Source: an uncultured Clostridia bacterium (GTDB taxonomy: Bacteria > Bacillota > Clostridia > UBA1381). Taken from it: a DNA stretch of 64,000 bases. A program made the position numbers and the translations under genes. The notes under the pieces are model-generated. The model saw nothing but the letters and a program-made list of their open reading frames with translations. It was not told where the DNA came from and ran no database searches. Below are positions 6,053 to 16,639 of the stretch, piece after piece (the stretch's first letter is position 1; each line of letters starts with the position of its first letter). The stretch spans positions 1 to 64,000 of the forward strand of contig CANQIP010000004.1 of assembly GCA_947623955.1 (NCBI GenBank), given 5' to 3'.

Positions 6053-9000
6053 TTATTGATTACGTTTTTTCTTAAGTTTCCTGAGCGATAAAATCGCTCC
6101 GCTGCCGAATACAGCCGCGGCAGCCATCCACAGCATTAGCATATTGTTGTCGCCGGTCTGCGGCGTTACGCCTCCCGACTGACCGTCCGTATAACGCGGC
6201 GGTTCGGTAGGCGCCGGCGGAGGTGTCGGTGTAGGTATCGGTTCGGGTGTCGGCGTTGGTGTTGGCGTTGGTGTCGGCGTAGGCTCGGGCGTTGGCACAG
6301 GTGTCGGTTTCGGTGAAGGCGACGGGTTTGCCGATGACTGATCGCCGTTCGGGTTGGGTGACGCGGTCGGTTTCGGCGAAACAGTAGGTTTCGGAGTAGC
6401 CGTCGTGCGGCGTCGGCCCGTGGATTTCGTCGGCGTGGGCGTAGGTTTCTTATACGTATTTGTATACGCAACCGTACTGCCCGTTTCGTCAATGCTGCCG
6501 TTTACAGTGTCTTTTTCGAGCGTGCCGCCCGTTACCGATGCGGTGTAATTATCGACAGCCGTTTCCTTTATCGCGTACTTCGTATCTGCGTCAATATCGT
6601 CTATTGTGATTTTTTCGTCACTCTTAAGCTTTACCGTCGCTTTGCCTTCCTCGTCAAAGGTAATTTTCTTATCCGCAGTAGGAGAAGAGCCGTTTACGGA
6701 CGTGGGATTGCCGTCATAGCTGTACTCGGCATTTTTTACTCCGTCAAGCGTTATCGTAAATTCAAATTCCGCGTTCGCCGGTGCGCCTTCACCCGTTACC
6801 GTCTTGCTTACCGTCAGCGAGCCGGTCTTCGGTGGGTTGGGCGGATTGGGCGGTGTCTGCGTTTTATACGTATTTGTATACGCAACCGTGCTTTCGGCAG
6901 CAGCGGAAATTGTGCCGCTTTCTGCTCCCGTAAATGTCTTTGTGTATTTCGCGTCCTCGGTTTCGCTTACCGTGTACGCCGTGTTCTCGGGTATATCCTT
7001 AATCGTGATTGTTCCTTCATCTTTCAGCCCAACGGTCGCTTTGCCGTCTGCGTCAAAGGTAATCTTCTTATCCGCAGTCGGATCATTGCCGTTTACGGAC
7101 GTGGGATTGCCGTCATAGCTGTACTCGGCATTGGCAGCTCCGGAAAGCGTTATCGTAAACGTAAACGCATCATCCTCGCCCGCGGGCGCGTCTGCAACCT
7201 TTTTGCTCACGGTCAGCGAGCCGACCTTCGGCGGTTCGGGCGGATTGGGCGGTGTCGGCGTTTTATACGTATTTGTATACGCAACCGTGCTGTCAGTTTC
7301 AACAATGCTGCCGTTTACTGCGCCGTCGGTCAGCGTGCCGCCCGTTACCGACGCGGTATAATCGTCAACCGTTGTTTCTTTGACCGTATATTTTGTATTC
7401 AGGGGCAAGTCGGATATTGTGAACGATTCGCCGTCTTTAAGACTAAACTCTGCCGTTCCCGTGCCGCTTGTAACTGTAATCGTGCCGGAAGTTTCGCCTT
7501 TTTGGGTAGTATACGTTCCGTCAGACACGTTGGTGAGTGTTATATTAAACGTAAACACCTTATCCGCGTCTGTTGCAGGCGCGTTTACAACCTTCTTGCT
7601 GACCGTCAGCGAGCCTGTTTCGGGTGCGGGCGGCACATACGTGTTTGTATACGCGACCGCGTTGTCAACAGTGTCTGAAATCGTACCGGTCGCGCTGCCT
7701 TCTGTTACTCTGCTGTCATAATAATCGTCGTCATCGGTTTCGCTTACCGTGTACGCTGTACCCGTCGGTATATCCTTTATCGTAATCGACTCGGCATTTT
7801 TCAGCTTAACTTTAGCCACGCCGTCCGCGTCAAAGGCGATTTTCTTTTCCGCTCCTTCGGCAGGCTCGTCGCCGTTTACGGTCGTCGGATTGCCCTCATA
7901 GCTGTATTCGGCTGTGCTTATACCGTCAAGCGTTATCGTAAACTCAAACGCCTTATCAGCGTCTCCCGCAGGCGCACCGACAACCGTCTTACTGATTGAC
8001 AGAGCGGTCTTGTCGATACTCGCGCTTACCTGCGCGAAAGCGTATCTTCTGTCAAGGTATGCCGTCGTTGTTGCGTCGCTCTCCGACTGCATTCCGAGAG
8101 TTATGCTGTTTCCGTCCGCCGCAGCCTTCAAATCCGTCAGCGCAGCCGGCGTGTCGGCTCCGCTCAGAATGTCGTCCGCTTTCATCGTGCTTTCGGAATG
8201 GAACGTATCCGCAAATACTGCCGCATCCTCGTTTGTGACAGCGCGCGATGTGACATCGCCGAATTTTATACCGAATCCTTCGCCGCTGCCATTAGCAATA
8301 TAATACTCACCTTCGGGCATACCGAGAGATTTGTCATGAGCAGGATCGTTGTATGTTATTGAAACGGGGATTTTAACCTCCGCAGGAGTTTCGTCGGGAG
8401 TATTCGGAACATTGTATGTTGCGGTATAGGTTCCTATCTTCTCACCCTCCGCTGTTCCATTTTTCCTCATAAGATCCGCCGTGTATGTAACGGTCTGACC
8501 GGGCGCGTACTTTTGCAGATATTTCACAACTTTATCCGGAAGTATCATTTCAAACGCAATCTCGCCGCTTACGATATTGGTCGTATACGGACCGTTCGCT
8601 TTAAGTTCCCCTGTTTGCTCCGTGCCGGGAGCGGGCTTGAAGTTCACGTCCCACTGATAAACCTTCGTTTCCCCTTCCTTTTCGTCCACAACGCCGTTAC
8701 TGTTTCTTTCCACTGCTGCAACCGGCGTATACGTTACCGTCAGCTCCGAACGTCTCGGACTTGTGTCGCTCGTTATGCCGCCTTCGGGATATTCGCTGTA
8801 TACTTCATCCGTAATATCCTTCCAGGTAAATGTCAGCGTGCCGAGCTTATCATTTTCATGCTTACCCTTATCGGCACCCGTTTGGGTATTCGCATCATCA
8901 CCGACGTTGGGTATATAGAAGTAATCATATGTAGCCGTTCCGCCGGCAGCCGTCGCTATGATTTCATCAAGCAGCACATCGAACGGCTCTTTTGAGGAAT

Positions 9001-12000
9001 CATCGGGATTATATTTACTCGTATCTAACTCGTGTTGATATTCCGCGTAACGTTTCAGATAGTTCCAGTACCACGCGCTTGTATTTGTACCGTCCTTATC
9101 CCACATATCTCTTATGCTTTCGCCGAGTTTTCTCGCAACACCCTCGTTCGTAAGCTCCTCGCCCATGAAAATTACCTGCTTATCCTCGGTAATCTCTATC
9201 TTGGGGACTTTTACGTTTACAGCCGTTCTCGGGAAACCCTTCGAGGGAAGATCCGTTACTTCGTCACCGGCTGTTTCGCGCTGTGTATCGCCGGTGCCGG
9301 AGGTTGCATCTGTACCTTTGTCGTTTAAGGAATACACGTAGTTTTCAAGCTGTACGTTACCGTTCGTAAGAACCGCGTTACCGCCGATGAAGTCGTCCTT
9401 CGCCTTAACGGTAATTTCCGCGTTCCACACGCTGAGCGTGTTTACGCCCTCCGAACAGCCGGGAATCGTCGCACCGTTCCATTCGAGGTAGTACATTTTC
9501 TTTTCGCTGTCGTAGTGAAGTATCGCGCTGTTACCCTCTATCTTTCGGTCTTTGCGGAGATTTATGCGTGTTCCTTCAGTACCGAATATATTCTCTACTT
9601 TATCGCCTTCTTTATCCTCTATGGTTACCTTGCCGTCCTTTTCGAGTTTCCATGTTCTACCGTCCTCGTCAACGAGGTTAAATCTCGGGTCGATGTAGTC
9701 CTTTACCGTGTACGATTCAAGGTTATCGGCAATTCTGCCAACGATGTCCTCCGAGAACGCCTCGGTTATCTCATCGGAGGTGTGTCCCTCGAATACGTTA
9801 TTGTATTTTGTTTTGCCTACGTTTCCATCCGCTTTTTCATCGTAGTTCGCGGGTATTTTATCTTCATCGTACGCCTCGCCCGCGATCGCGGCAAGGAATT
9901 GGATAGACTGATTATAGTCATCACTGCCGCGTTCTACCGAACCGCCGGAAAGCATTACGCAAAGAATTGTGTAGCCTGCGTCGCGGAGCGCGTCCGCAGC
10001 CTGCACCGCGCCGCTTGTTTTGATTGTCGCTGCTAATTCCTCCGGTTCCACTGTTCCACTATGATCTTGGTCTGCTTTAGCGTATTTTGTGTCACCAACA
10101 GTATCCCCCTTATTAGGATCGAGTGCATCGGACAAATCCGTATCTTTACCGTCCGTGAACAGGATAATATACTTTTTCGTTTTTTCGTCGGGATCAACGC
10201 TGCCCGCAAGGCACTCGTTATACGCCTTAAATCCCGCGGCGGTCGATGTGTTACCGGTAAGCACGTAATTGTACTGTCCGTCGTCGTTCGCCATAATGCC
10301 GTTGGCTTCACTGCCGTCGCCGCGTTCGCGGTTCAGTATTGAAATAGCGCCCGCAGCGTTATCCGCCGGTTTTGTCCAGTTGAGAAGTTTAAACATGTTG
10401 TAATTTGCCGTGCTGTCACCGAAATTCTCCGAACTGAAACGTACCGCCGATACACGGCTGCCGGGCGAGTTTTCGTTCATCTTTGTAACAAATCGTCCGA
10501 GAGCGTGCTGCAGCACCTCCGACTTAACTCTCGTCGTGTTTTTCTTCATATATACGTGCGACCAGCCGTTCCCATCCATACCGTTGCCGCCGGTGCTGTA
10601 GAAACAGCAGAGGTGACCTTGATCATCGAGGAAGAACTTTATCGGCTCAAATTTCGTAGGCTGATAGTAGTAATATTTGCCGCCCTCTTTTCCTTCGTCG
10701 ATTTCATTCCTGACTTCTTCATTAATCTTGCCCTCGGCGGTCACATCCGAAGTGCCGGTAGTATAGCCGTTGTAATAGTATTTCTTATCATCGCCCACGT
10801 CATCTCTCATAGCGTGCATGTATTTTGCCGTGCCTACTTTAAGAATATCCGACCAATGCGAGTCCGATGTTACGTAGTACCAACCGGCTCTGTCTGCTGC
10901 GGAGGTTTCGGTTATTTTATCATCAAGTCTCGCCGTCGCCGAATTGTTTGCGTTCGCGCTGAAATACGGCAGCCCTTTCTCCGTCGAAGGCTCCGTTGTC
11001 GGCGTAAGCGTCCACGGCTGCGCCTGTGTTTCGCCCTTGTCCTTTACTTGGGGATCACTCTGATAATCGTTGTAAAGTGTTTTAACGTCACTTGACGATA
11101 GAGCTGTGTTAAATATGTATACGTTATCAACGTACAGATCCTGTCCGTCGTAGCTGTCTGTCAAGCCGCCGAGAATAACGCGGCAGTTTTCAGGCAGAGT
11201 TATATTCATATTATATCCACTGCCGCCGGGGACATGACCGAATGTATCACCATCCGGCAATGCGGCGATTTCGCCGTCTTTATATACTTTTACATTTGTT
11301 TTGCTGCTGCTTGCATCATAATTAAATGTAAGCGTGTATGTGATAGGCGTATTGTTTTTAACGATTGTGTCAAAATCCTTCGCGCTGTAAATCTGAGTAC
11401 CTTCTCCATTTCCGCCTTCACCGATTTTCAGTCTTGGGGCACTGCTCCCACTTCCTCTGTATATGTTTACATAATTTTTTTCCGTATTATTAAGCGGACC
11501 TATATATAATATTTGATCTTCGTTACTATTTGAGGTAGTGACCGTTTTCTCGTCTTTTCCGTACTTATGTGCGGAGTGCAAAGTAAAAGATACGGTGAAA
11601 TTCTTATTGTCCGATGTATTCAACTCGCCGTTAAGCAGCAGCGCTTTTTTTAACAGGTTGTTGTTGCTTTTTACGTATGATATGTTAAGTCCTTCATTTT
11701 CAGACCAGTTAAATTGATTCCAAGGTGCATTGTCTTTTTCTGTACCGGTGGCATATGCTTTGTCTACTACATCTTCGCCGGAATCGCTAAAGCTTATAGT
11801 GGAATCGGCAGCGCTGACTGCGTCTATCATTTGTGCATACTTTCCGTCGGTGTCTAACTCAGTGCCGTCAGCGTTCATCTTGGTACGGTTTATGCCCCAC
11901 GTTCTTGCATTGTCCGAGTCACTCGGATGTGGTGCGCCGTTATAAAATAATGTGTTCTTTTGAAAATCATAATAGCTTAAAAGAGCATCCTTGCCCGGCA

Positions 12001-13372
12001 TACCCTCGTCGTCCGGTTCCGCCGGTTCTTCACCCGTATAATGCACCGTCTTGCCGTCCCAATAGCCTATCGGCACGTACTCGTTTGTGGTCGCACGCTT
12101 GTCGAATATGTAATAGTTGTAGCCTGTGTAGCTGAGAGACGAGTTGTCGGTGTTTTCGGTCGGGTTTATTCCCGTGTTGCTTTCTTCTACGCTCGGGTTG
12201 ACACTATTGAGAATCGCATTGACTTCATTGTTGGTAAGGATTTTGTTCTCAGTCTCCATATTAACGCCATCGGATTCGGATGTAACGTCTGACATCTTGA
12301 CTTTTACCGTTTCCAGAGCAACATCCGCATCGGTCCCCTCAACTATGCCGGGATGACCTGCAAACAGCTTACCGTCGGACTGTGTAATCTTGGTAAATGT
12401 TTTATTGCCGTCCGCGTCTCCCTCGGATGAGAACGCCATACTTCCCGACGCGTCGAGAATAAGACCAACGTCCGCCTTGTTGTTGCCGACGAACCAGGAC
12501 TCCAAATCAAGCTGATATGTGCGCTCGTCCTCGCTTAAAACGGAAGCCGTTTTATCCGTGTGCAAGCCGTCTGTGGTTTTGTAAACCTTCGCGTCGGTAA
12601 GCGGGGTTTTTGTCCAGTCGATAGTTCCTTCGGCGCTGCCGCCTACCGAAATTTCCCCATCCGCAAGCCGCGCGTTTACTCTTGCCTTCGCAGTATCTTC
12701 TGCATTTTCGGCGCTTTTCATTATATATTTTCCATCTACGCCCGTTATCGGAGTTTTCGCCAAGTTCAAATTGGTGCCGGTCTCAACGGCGCCTTCCGGG
12801 TAGCCCCACGCCGCGGCAGTGTCCTGTTCGAGATTGTTTAAATCTTCTGTCGTGCCGTAAACAGCCTCGTCATTCGAACCCGCAACCTGCACGCCCGCGC
12901 TTTTGAAAAACGCGTGCGCCTTTACGATGTGAACATTGGGAGTGTATGTTATAACAAGGTTACCGTTTTCGTCAATCTTCGCAGCGTCCTGTCCCGCAGA
13001 AATCGAGAAGCCCTGAAATTCCTCATCGGTAATACCGAAAACCTCGGGCGTTATTGTAATGCTGCCTGTTGCGCTGTCGAAATTTGCACTTCCTTCTTCA
13101 AATGTGCCTTCGCAGGTATAGTCGCCATCAGATTGTTGGTAAATACACCCTTTTAGCTCTACTGCGTCGGTTTCGCTGTCGGAATGCCATGCGCGGACAA
13201 GATATTCCATAACCGTTGTTCCGGGCTTTGGATTACCGTCTCCTTTAAAGTCATACGCCGAAACCGGCAGCGCAACATTCATCATTGAAATCATGGTGAA
13301 CATACAAATCAAGCCCGCCGTGAAACGGCGCGCCGCAATTTTAAATGTGGGTCTTATTCTGCTTGTTTTCAT
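6053..13372 (-). CDS. Giant wall-anchored adhesin with vWA, LamG and Cna-like repeats
   Basis: A 2439-aa surface protein. The signal peptide spans about 1-39. A von Willebrand A fold starts near residue 305 with the MIDAS motif DASGSM, but its later strand ([12 protein letters not shown]) comes only near 1070, so about 700 residues are inserted. The insert includes a LamG/concanavalin-like domain (about 577-767). An EF-hand-like loop ([12 protein letters not shown]) lies near 1104. Four tandem Cna-B/SpaA-like repeats span about 1795-2300. Each opens with a VSK-type strand and ends in YTNTY. A Pro-Thr-rich wall-spanning tract follows, then TPQTG near 2404, a membrane helix and a KKKRNQ tail. 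AAGGAG precedes the ATG. It shares an operon with the sortase. Ligand unknown; adhesion is inferred. Confidence 0.9.
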   Translation of the reverse strand: MKTSRIRPTFKIAARRFTAGLICMFTMISMMNVALPVSAYDFKGDGNPKPGTTVMEYLVRAWHSDSETDAVELKGCIYQQSDGDYTCEGTFEEGSANFDSATGSITITPEVFGITDEEFQGFSISAGQDAAKIDENGNLVITYTPNVHIVKAHAFFKSAGVQVAGSNDEAVYGTTEDLNNLEQDTAAAWGYPEGAVETGTNLNLAKTPITGVDGKYIMKSAENAEDTAKARVNARLADGEISVGGSAEGTIDWTKTPLTDAKVYKTTDGLHTDKTASVLSEDERTYQLDLESWFVGNNKADVGLILDASGSMAFSSEGDADGNKTFTKITQSDGKLFAGHPGIVEGTDADVALETVKVKMSDVTSESDGVNMETENKILTNNEVNAILNSVNPSVEESNTGINPTENTDNSSLSYTGYNYYIFDKRATTNEYVPIGYWDGKTVHYTGEEPAEPDDEGMPGKDALLSYYDFQKNTLFYNGAPHPSDSDNARTWGINRTKMNADGTELDTDGKYAQMIDAVSAADSTISFSDSGEDVVDKAYATGTEKDNAPWNQFNWSENEGLNISYVKSNNNLLKKALLLNGELNTSDNKNFTVSFTLHSAHKYGKDEKTVTTSNSNEDQILYIGPLNNTEKNYVNIYRGSGSSAPRLKIGEGGNGEGTQIYSAKDFDTIVKNNTPITYTLTFNYDASSSKTNVKVYKDGEIAALPDGDTFGHVPGGSGYNMNITLPENCRVILGGLTDSYDGQDLYVDNVYIFNTALSSSDVKTLYNDYQSDPQVKDKGETQAQPWTLTPTTEPSTEKGLPYFSANANNSATARLDDKITETSAADRAGWYYVTSDSHWSDILKVGTAKYMHAMRDDVGDDKKYYYNGYTTGTSDVTAEGKINEEVRNEIDEGKEGGKYYYYQPTKFEPIKFFLDDQGHLCCFYSTGGNGMDGNGWSHVYMKKNTTRVKSEVLQHALGRFVTKMNENSPGSRVSAVRFSSENFGDSTANYNMFKLLNWTKPADNAAGAISILNRERGDGSEANGIMANDDGQYNYVLTGNTSTAAGFKAYNECLAGSVDPDEKTKKYIILFTDGKDTDLSDALDPNKGDTVGDTKYAKADQDHSGTVEPEELAATIKTSGAVQAADALRDAGYTILCVMLSGGSVERGSDDYNQSIQFLAAIAGEAYDEDKIPANYDEKADGNVGKTKYNNVFEGHTSDEITEAFSEDIVGRIADNLESYTVKDYIDPRFNLVDEDGRTWKLEKDGKVTIEDKEGDKVENIFGTEGTRINLRKDRKIEGNSAILHYDSEKKMYYLEWNGATIPGCSEGVNTLSVWNAEITVKAKDDFIGGNAVLTNGNVQLENYVYSLNDKGTDATSGTGDTQRETAGDEVTDLPSKGFPRTAVNVKVPKIEITEDKQVIFMGEELTNEGVARKLGESIRDMWDKDGTNTSAWYWNYLKRYAEYQHELDTSKYNPDDSSKEPFDVLLDEIIATAAGGTATYDYFYIPNVGDDANTQTGADKGKHENDKLGTLTFTWKDITDEVYSEYPEGGITSDTSPRRSELTVTYTPVAAVERNSNGVVDEKEGETKVYQWDVNFKPAPGTEQTGELKANGPYTTNIVSGEIAFEMILPDKVVKYLQKYAPGQTVTYTADLMRKNGTAEGEKIGTYTATYNVPNTPDETPAEVKIPVSITYNDPAHDKSLGMPEGEYYIANGSGEGFGIKFGDVTSRAVTNEDAAVFADTFHSESTMKADDILSGADTPAALTDLKAAADGNSITLGMQSESDATTTAYLDRRYAFAQVSASIDKTALSISKTVVGAPAGDADKAFEFTITLDGISTAEYSYEGNPTTVNGDEPAEGAEKKIAFDADGVAKVKLKNAESITIKDIPTGTAYTVSETDDDDYYDSRVTEGSATGTISDTVDNAVAYTNTYVPPAPETGSLTVSKKVVNAPATDADKVFTFNITLTNVSDGTYTTQKGETSGTITVTSGTGTAEFSLKDGESFTISDLPLNTKYTVKETTVDDYTASVTGGTLTDGAVNGSIVETDSTVAYTNTYKTPTPPNPPEPPKVGSLTVSKKVADAPAGEDDAFTFTITLSGAANAEYSYDGNPTSVNGNDPTADKKITFDADGKATVGLKDEGTITIKDIPENTAYTVSETEDAKYTKTFTGAESGTISAAAESTVAYTNTYKTQTPPNPPNPPKTGSLTVSKTVTGEGAPANAEFEFTITLDGVKNAEYSYDGNPTSVNGSSPTADKKITFDEEGKATVKLKSDEKITIDDIDADTKYAIKETAVDNYTASVTGGTLEKDTVNGSIDETGSTVAYTNTYKKPTPTPTKSTGRRRTTATPKPTVSPKPTASPNPNGDQSSANPSPSPKPTPVPTPEPTPTPTPTPTPTPEPIPTPTPPPAPTEPPRYTDGQSGGVTPQTGDNNMLMLWMAAAAVFGSGAILSLRKLKKKRNQ

Positions 13373-13406
13373 GGTTCGCTACTCCTTAAATAACGTGATT
13401 TTAACA

Positions 13407-13417
13407 CCCCCCCCCCC
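13407..13417 (-). promoter_or_regulatory. Eleven-base C/G homopolymer in adhesin leader
   Basis: Eleven consecutive C on the plus strand (G11 in the mRNA) lie 35-45 nt upstream of the adhesin ATG, inside the transcribed leader. A C5 run 10 nt upstream in the mRNA can pair with part of the G-run. Homopolymers this long are prone to slippage, so the length may vary between cells and change leader folding. Confidence 0.6.
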
Positions 13418-13455
13418 GTTTCTTACGAGGGGGTTTTAATTTATAATATACGGCA

Positions 13456-13484
13456 AATATACCATAAAACAGCACGATTGTCAA
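13456..13484 (-). promoter_or_regulatory. Promoter of adhesin-sortase operon
   Basis: On the minus strand, TTGACA (13479-13484), 17-nt spacer, then TATATT (13456-13461). Transcription would start near 13449, giving a leader of about 76 nt. Confidence 0.75.
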
Positions 13485-13590
13485 GAGTTTTTTTGTGCAT
13501 TATTCACAACATTTTGTTGTAATTTTACATTTTTCTACAAATTTTTATTGTATTTTTATTGTACCCCCTCCCCATATTGACGCAAATTAA

Positions 13591-13626
13591 AACACCTCTC
13601 CCAATTATTCGAGAGAGGTGTTTTTT
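13591..13626. terminator. Bidirectional terminator
   Basis: A 10-bp stem AACACCTCTC/GAGAGGTGTT with T6 on the plus strand and TTTTAATTT on the minus strand. It lies downstream of the minus-strand DUF3737 gene and upstream of the adhesin promoter. Confidence 0.8.
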
Positions 13627-13728
13627 GTGATATTATTCCTCGTAATATGTCGGCGTCAGGTAGTCGAAACAGTCGGTATTTTTTTATTTTATATATATGA
13701 AAAAAATGTTGTCAATATTGTAAATTGT

Positions 13729-14571
13729 TTATCCGATAATATCAATTTTGCATCGGCTTTTTTCGTCGTCGATGATTATTTCGCCTATACCGTCGGCGGT
13801 AATGCTGCCGCCGTAGGGGTTTTTGACGCTCGTGATACAGCCCTTTACCGTCGCGGTTACGTCGCTTTTTTCAAACGACAGGTCGCAGTCAATCATCTCG
13901 CAGTCCTCCAGTACAAGCCCTTTCGCGTAGCAAAGCGGCTGCGTACCCTTTATTTTGCAGCGCACAAGGCGCAGGTTTTCGCTGTACCACGCGAGGTACT
14001 CGCCGTTTACGACGCTGTCGTACACCGTCACGTTTTTGCTGTGCCAGAACGCGTCCTTCGTGTCGAGAACGGAACCATGTATCGTCATGTTTTCGACGTA
14101 CTGGAACGAGTACTTGCCCGTCATATGCAGGTTTTCGATTTCCACGTTCCGACAGCGCATAAACGGATATTCGGACGTGAGCGTGCAGTCCGTGAGCCTT
14201 ACGTTTCGGCAGAACCAGCCAAACTCCACGGAGTTAATGCCGCACTTTTCGAGCGTTATATTGTCGCATTCGCGCAGCGCCTTAATGCCGCCGAGACGCG
14301 TGTTTTTGATTTCAATGTCGGCGTCGTACCAAAGCGCGGCGCGGCATGTGTCGGTCATTTTGCAGTCCGTTATAACGGCTCCGCGCGTATGCCACAGCGG
14401 GTAGCGGAGCTTAAACGTGCAGCCCTCTATCTCGAGGTCGGACGTTTCTTTAAGAGCAGACTCGCCGTCTGCCTCGCCCGCGAACGTGCAGTTTACGAGA
14501 CGCGCGCCGCTTATGCCGTAAAAAGCGCGCTCTTCGTCGGTCGTTTCGTTTATGTAAATTTGCATATCCAT
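13729..14571 (-). CDS. DUF3737 family beta-helix protein
   Basis: A 280-aa cytosolic-looking protein with no signal peptide, made of short repeating units of the type 'xx-V/I-x-x-C/S-x-L-x' (for example LEKCGINSVEF, VRLTDCTLTSEY, LVLEDCEMIDCDLSFEKSDV). This pattern matches DUF3737, predicted to form a right-handed beta-helix. The family is common in gut Firmicutes and has no firmly established role. GGGAG precedes the ATG at 14571; a second ATG two codons on is equally good. It is transcribed alone, ending at the terminator at 13591-13626. Upstream it is divergent from leuA. Confidence 0.85.
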   Translation of the reverse strand: MDMQIYINETTDEERAFYGISGARLVNCTFAGEADGESALKETSDLEIEGCTFKLRYPLWHTRGAVITDCKMTDTCRAALWYDADIEIKNTRLGGIKALRECDNITLEKCGINSVEFGWFCRNVRLTDCTLTSEYPFMRCRNVEIENLHMTGKYSFQYVENMTIHGSVLDTKDAFWHSKNVTVYDSVVNGEYLAWYSENLRLVRCKIKGTQPLCYAKGLVLEDCEMIDCDLSFEKSDVTATVKGCITSVKNPYGGSITADGIGEIIIDDEKSRCKIDIIG

Positions 14572-14686
14572 ATTCTCCCATTACAAAATCTATATATATT
14601 TTACAACAAAGCTTATGAAAATGCAAATACATTTATATCGAATTTGCCGATATTCTCTTTTTACGCGCTCAAATTCAAAAAAGATG

Positions 14687-14715
14687 TTGACATATAAGGA
14701 TTTTTATTGTAAAAT
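14687..14715 (+). promoter_or_regulatory. leuA promoter
   Basis: TTGACA (14687-14692), 17-nt spacer, TAAAAT (14710-14715). Transcription would begin near 14722, about 23 nt ahead of the leader peptide ATG. Confidence 0.85.
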
Positions 14716-14744
14716 AACATAAGTACATGAAAGAGGTGTTAATT

Positions 14745-14795
14745 ATGCGTTACACAATGTCCGCAAAATTAAATACTCTCCTACTTCTAAGCTGA
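14745..14795 (+). CDS. Leucine leader peptide (attenuator)
   Basis: AAAGAGGTG precedes an ATG that opens a 16-codon peptide, MRYTMSAKLNTLLLLS. It has four consecutive leucine codons (CTC CTA CTT CTA, 14778-14789) just before Ser and TGA. Together with the hairpins at 14792-14882 ahead of leuA, this is the classic layout of leucine attenuation. When charged Leu-tRNA is scarce, ribosomes stall on these codons and an antiterminator can form. The same frame stays open after the TGA to 14921, so a broken small membrane-protein gene is an alternative. Confidence 0.72.
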   Translation: MRYTMSAKLNTLLLLS

Positions 14796-14882
14796 ACGGG
14801 CAATGGTGTCTTCAGTTTGGTTTTTCTGTACTGTTTAGGTATCGGAATTATGCTGGGTCCCATTGCGTGGCTCAGCTTTTTT
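14792..14882 (+). promoter_or_regulatory. Leucine attenuator: pause hairpin, antiterminator, terminator
   Basis: CTGAA (14792-14796) pairs with TTCAG (14811-14815), the likely pause hairpin overlapping the leader stop codon. The intrinsic terminator is GCTGGGTC...GTGGCTCAGC (14852-14876) with T6 at 14877-14882. The segment GCAATGG (14800-14806) is the exact reverse complement of CCATTGC (14860-14866) in the terminator. It could form an antiterminator when the ribosome stalls and covers 14792-14796. The model is inferred from pairing; it was not folded computationally. Confidence 0.68.
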
Positions 14883-14935
14883 GATGAATATCGTGCAGGG
14901 CTCGCAATGTACCCCGAATGAAAGGAGTCGGTTTT

Positions 14936-16591
14936 ATGAATTACAAAAAATATCAGAAAATGTACCACCCCGTGCCGCTTGAAAACCGCGAGTGGCCCGA
15001 TAAGGAAATCACGCATGCGCCGGTATGGTGCAGCGTGGATTTGCGCGACGGTAACCAAGCGCTTTACTCCCCCATGACGACCGAGGAAAAGATTGAATTT
15101 TTCAAGTTCCTCGTAAAGATTGGATTTAAGGAAATCGAGGTCGGTTTCCCCGCCGCGTCGCACACGGAGTTTGAGTTCTGCCGCCGCCTTATCGACGAGG
15201 GACTCATTCCCGACGACGTTACCATTCAGGTGCTCACGCAGGCGAGAACGCACATAATCGAAAAGACGATAGAGGCTGTCAAGGGCGCGAAAAACGCCAT
15301 TATCCACCTCTACAACTCCACCTCGACGCTCCAGCGCGACGTTGTGTTCAACAAGAACAAGGACGAGATCAAGCAGCTCGCCGTTGACGGCGCAAAGCTC
15401 GTAAAGAGCCTTGTTTCGGGCAAGCTTGACGGCAATATACGCTACGAGTATTCGCCCGAAAGCTTTACCTGCACCGAGCCGGATTACGCCGCCGAGGTTT
15501 GCAACGCAGTTATAGACGTGTTCGAGCCGTCGGCTGACAACAAGGTTATAATAAATCTGCCCTCGACGATAGAGGTCGCAACCGCGAACGTGTACGCCGA
15601 CCAGATCGAGTACATGTGCAAGCACCTCCATCACCGCGAGAACCTCGTTATAAGCGTACACGCGCACAACGACCGCGGAACGGGTGTCGCGTCGAGCGAG
15701 CTTGCGCTTTTGGCGGGCGCGGACAGAGTTGAAGGCACGATATTCGGCAACGGCGAGAGAACCGGTAACACCGATATTATCACGGTCGCACTCAATATGT
15801 TCTGTCAGGGTATCGACCCGATGCTGAACCTCGAAAACATAGACGAGCTTATCGAGGTATTCGAGAAGTACAACAAAATCCCCATTCACCCCAGACACCC
15901 CTACGCCGGTTCGATGGCGTATGTGGCGTTCTCCGGTTCGCATCAGGACGCAATCAAAAAGAGTATGGATCGTTTCGGCATAAGCCCCGACAACAAGTGG
16001 GCTAACCCGTACCTCACGATCGACCCGTCGGACATCGGCAGAAAGTACGAGCCTATCCTCATCAACAGTCAGTCTGGCAAGGGCGGCGTAAGCTTTATCA
16101 TGGAAAACAAGTACGGCTACAGACTGCCCAAGAAGATGCTCGTCGAGTTTTCGGGCATTATAAACGATATGTCGGACGAAAAACAGACGGTGCTTTCAAA
16201 CCACGAGATACATCAGGCGTTCAAGGATTTGTACGTGAACACGTCCGAACCGATAAAGCTGCGTTTCTACCGTTCCGGCGAGGACGGCGAAAAAACGACG
16301 CTTTCGGCTACGATTGAAACGGACGGCAAGGTGTCGTCGATAAGCGGTACGGGCAACGGCCCCTTGGACGCGCTCTGCAACGCGCTCCGTCCGTATCTCG
16401 GCAAGCGGTTCGAGATAAGCTCCTACGACGAACACGCGCTCGAACGCGCGTCCGATTCGAGAGCAGCGGCGTACATTTCAATCCATATCGGCGACGGCGT
16501 GTACTGGGGCGCAGGCGTTGACGGCAATATCAACACCGCGTCAATCTACGCGCTCATATCGGCTGTGAACAGAATGCTCTCGGCTGAATAA
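14936..16591 (+). CDS. leuA: 2-isopropylmalate synthase
   Basis: Condenses 2-ketoisovalerate with acetyl-CoA, the first committed step of leucine synthesis. ATG 14936 is chosen because AAAGGAG lies about 9 nt upstream; the ATG at 14918 precedes that site. The 551-aa protein has the HMGL-like TIM barrel with SVDLRDGNQALYSPM near 38 and HAHNDRGTGVASSELAL with GNGERTGN near 240-280, which carry the metal-binding His residues. A C-terminal LeuA allosteric domain (about 425-551) would mediate leucine feedback. Length and motifs fit the longer LeuA2 type. It is not followed by leuBCD. Expression is probably set by the leucine attenuator directly upstream. Confidence 0.95.
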   Translation: MNYKKYQKMYHPVPLENREWPDKEITHAPVWCSVDLRDGNQALYSPMTTEEKIEFFKFLVKIGFKEIEVGFPAASHTEFEFCRRLIDEGLIPDDVTIQVLTQARTHIIEKTIEAVKGAKNAIIHLYNSTSTLQRDVVFNKNKDEIKQLAVDGAKLVKSLVSGKLDGNIRYEYSPESFTCTEPDYAAEVCNAVIDVFEPSADNKVIINLPSTIEVATANVYADQIEYMCKHLHHRENLVISVHAHNDRGTGVASSELALLAGADRVEGTIFGNGERTGNTDIITVALNMFCQGIDPMLNLENIDELIEVFEKYNKIPIHPRHPYAGSMAYVAFSGSHQDAIKKSMDRFGISPDNKWANPYLTIDPSDIGRKYEPILINSQSGKGGVSFIMENKYGYRLPKKMLVEFSGIINDMSDEKQTVLSNHEIHQAFKDLYVNTSEPIKLRFYRSGEDGEKTTLSATIETDGKVSSISGTGNGPLDALCNALRPYLGKRFEISSYDEHALERASDSRAAAYISIHIGDGVYWGAGVDGNINTASIYALISAVNRMLSAE

Positions 16592-16601
16592 AAACGAAAT
16601 T

Positions 16602-16638
16602 AAAAAACGGATTTGCCGTTAAGCAAATCCGTTTTTTT
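16602..16638. terminator. Bidirectional terminator after leuA
   Basis: AAAAAACGGATTTG (16602-16615) pairs with CAAATCCGTTTTTTT (16624-16638). It lies between convergent leuA and the secreted-protein gene. Confidence 0.9.
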
Positions 16639-16639
16639 G

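Noticed and set aside
13618-14697. Plus-strand ORF (359 aa) opposite DUF3737
   Set aside because: Shadow frame over a convincing beta-helix gene; start lies in a terminator.
14750-15943. Long minus-strand ORF (397 aa) opposite leuA
   Set aside because: It is antisense to leuA, has Arg/Val-rich composition typical of shadow frames and no ribosome site.
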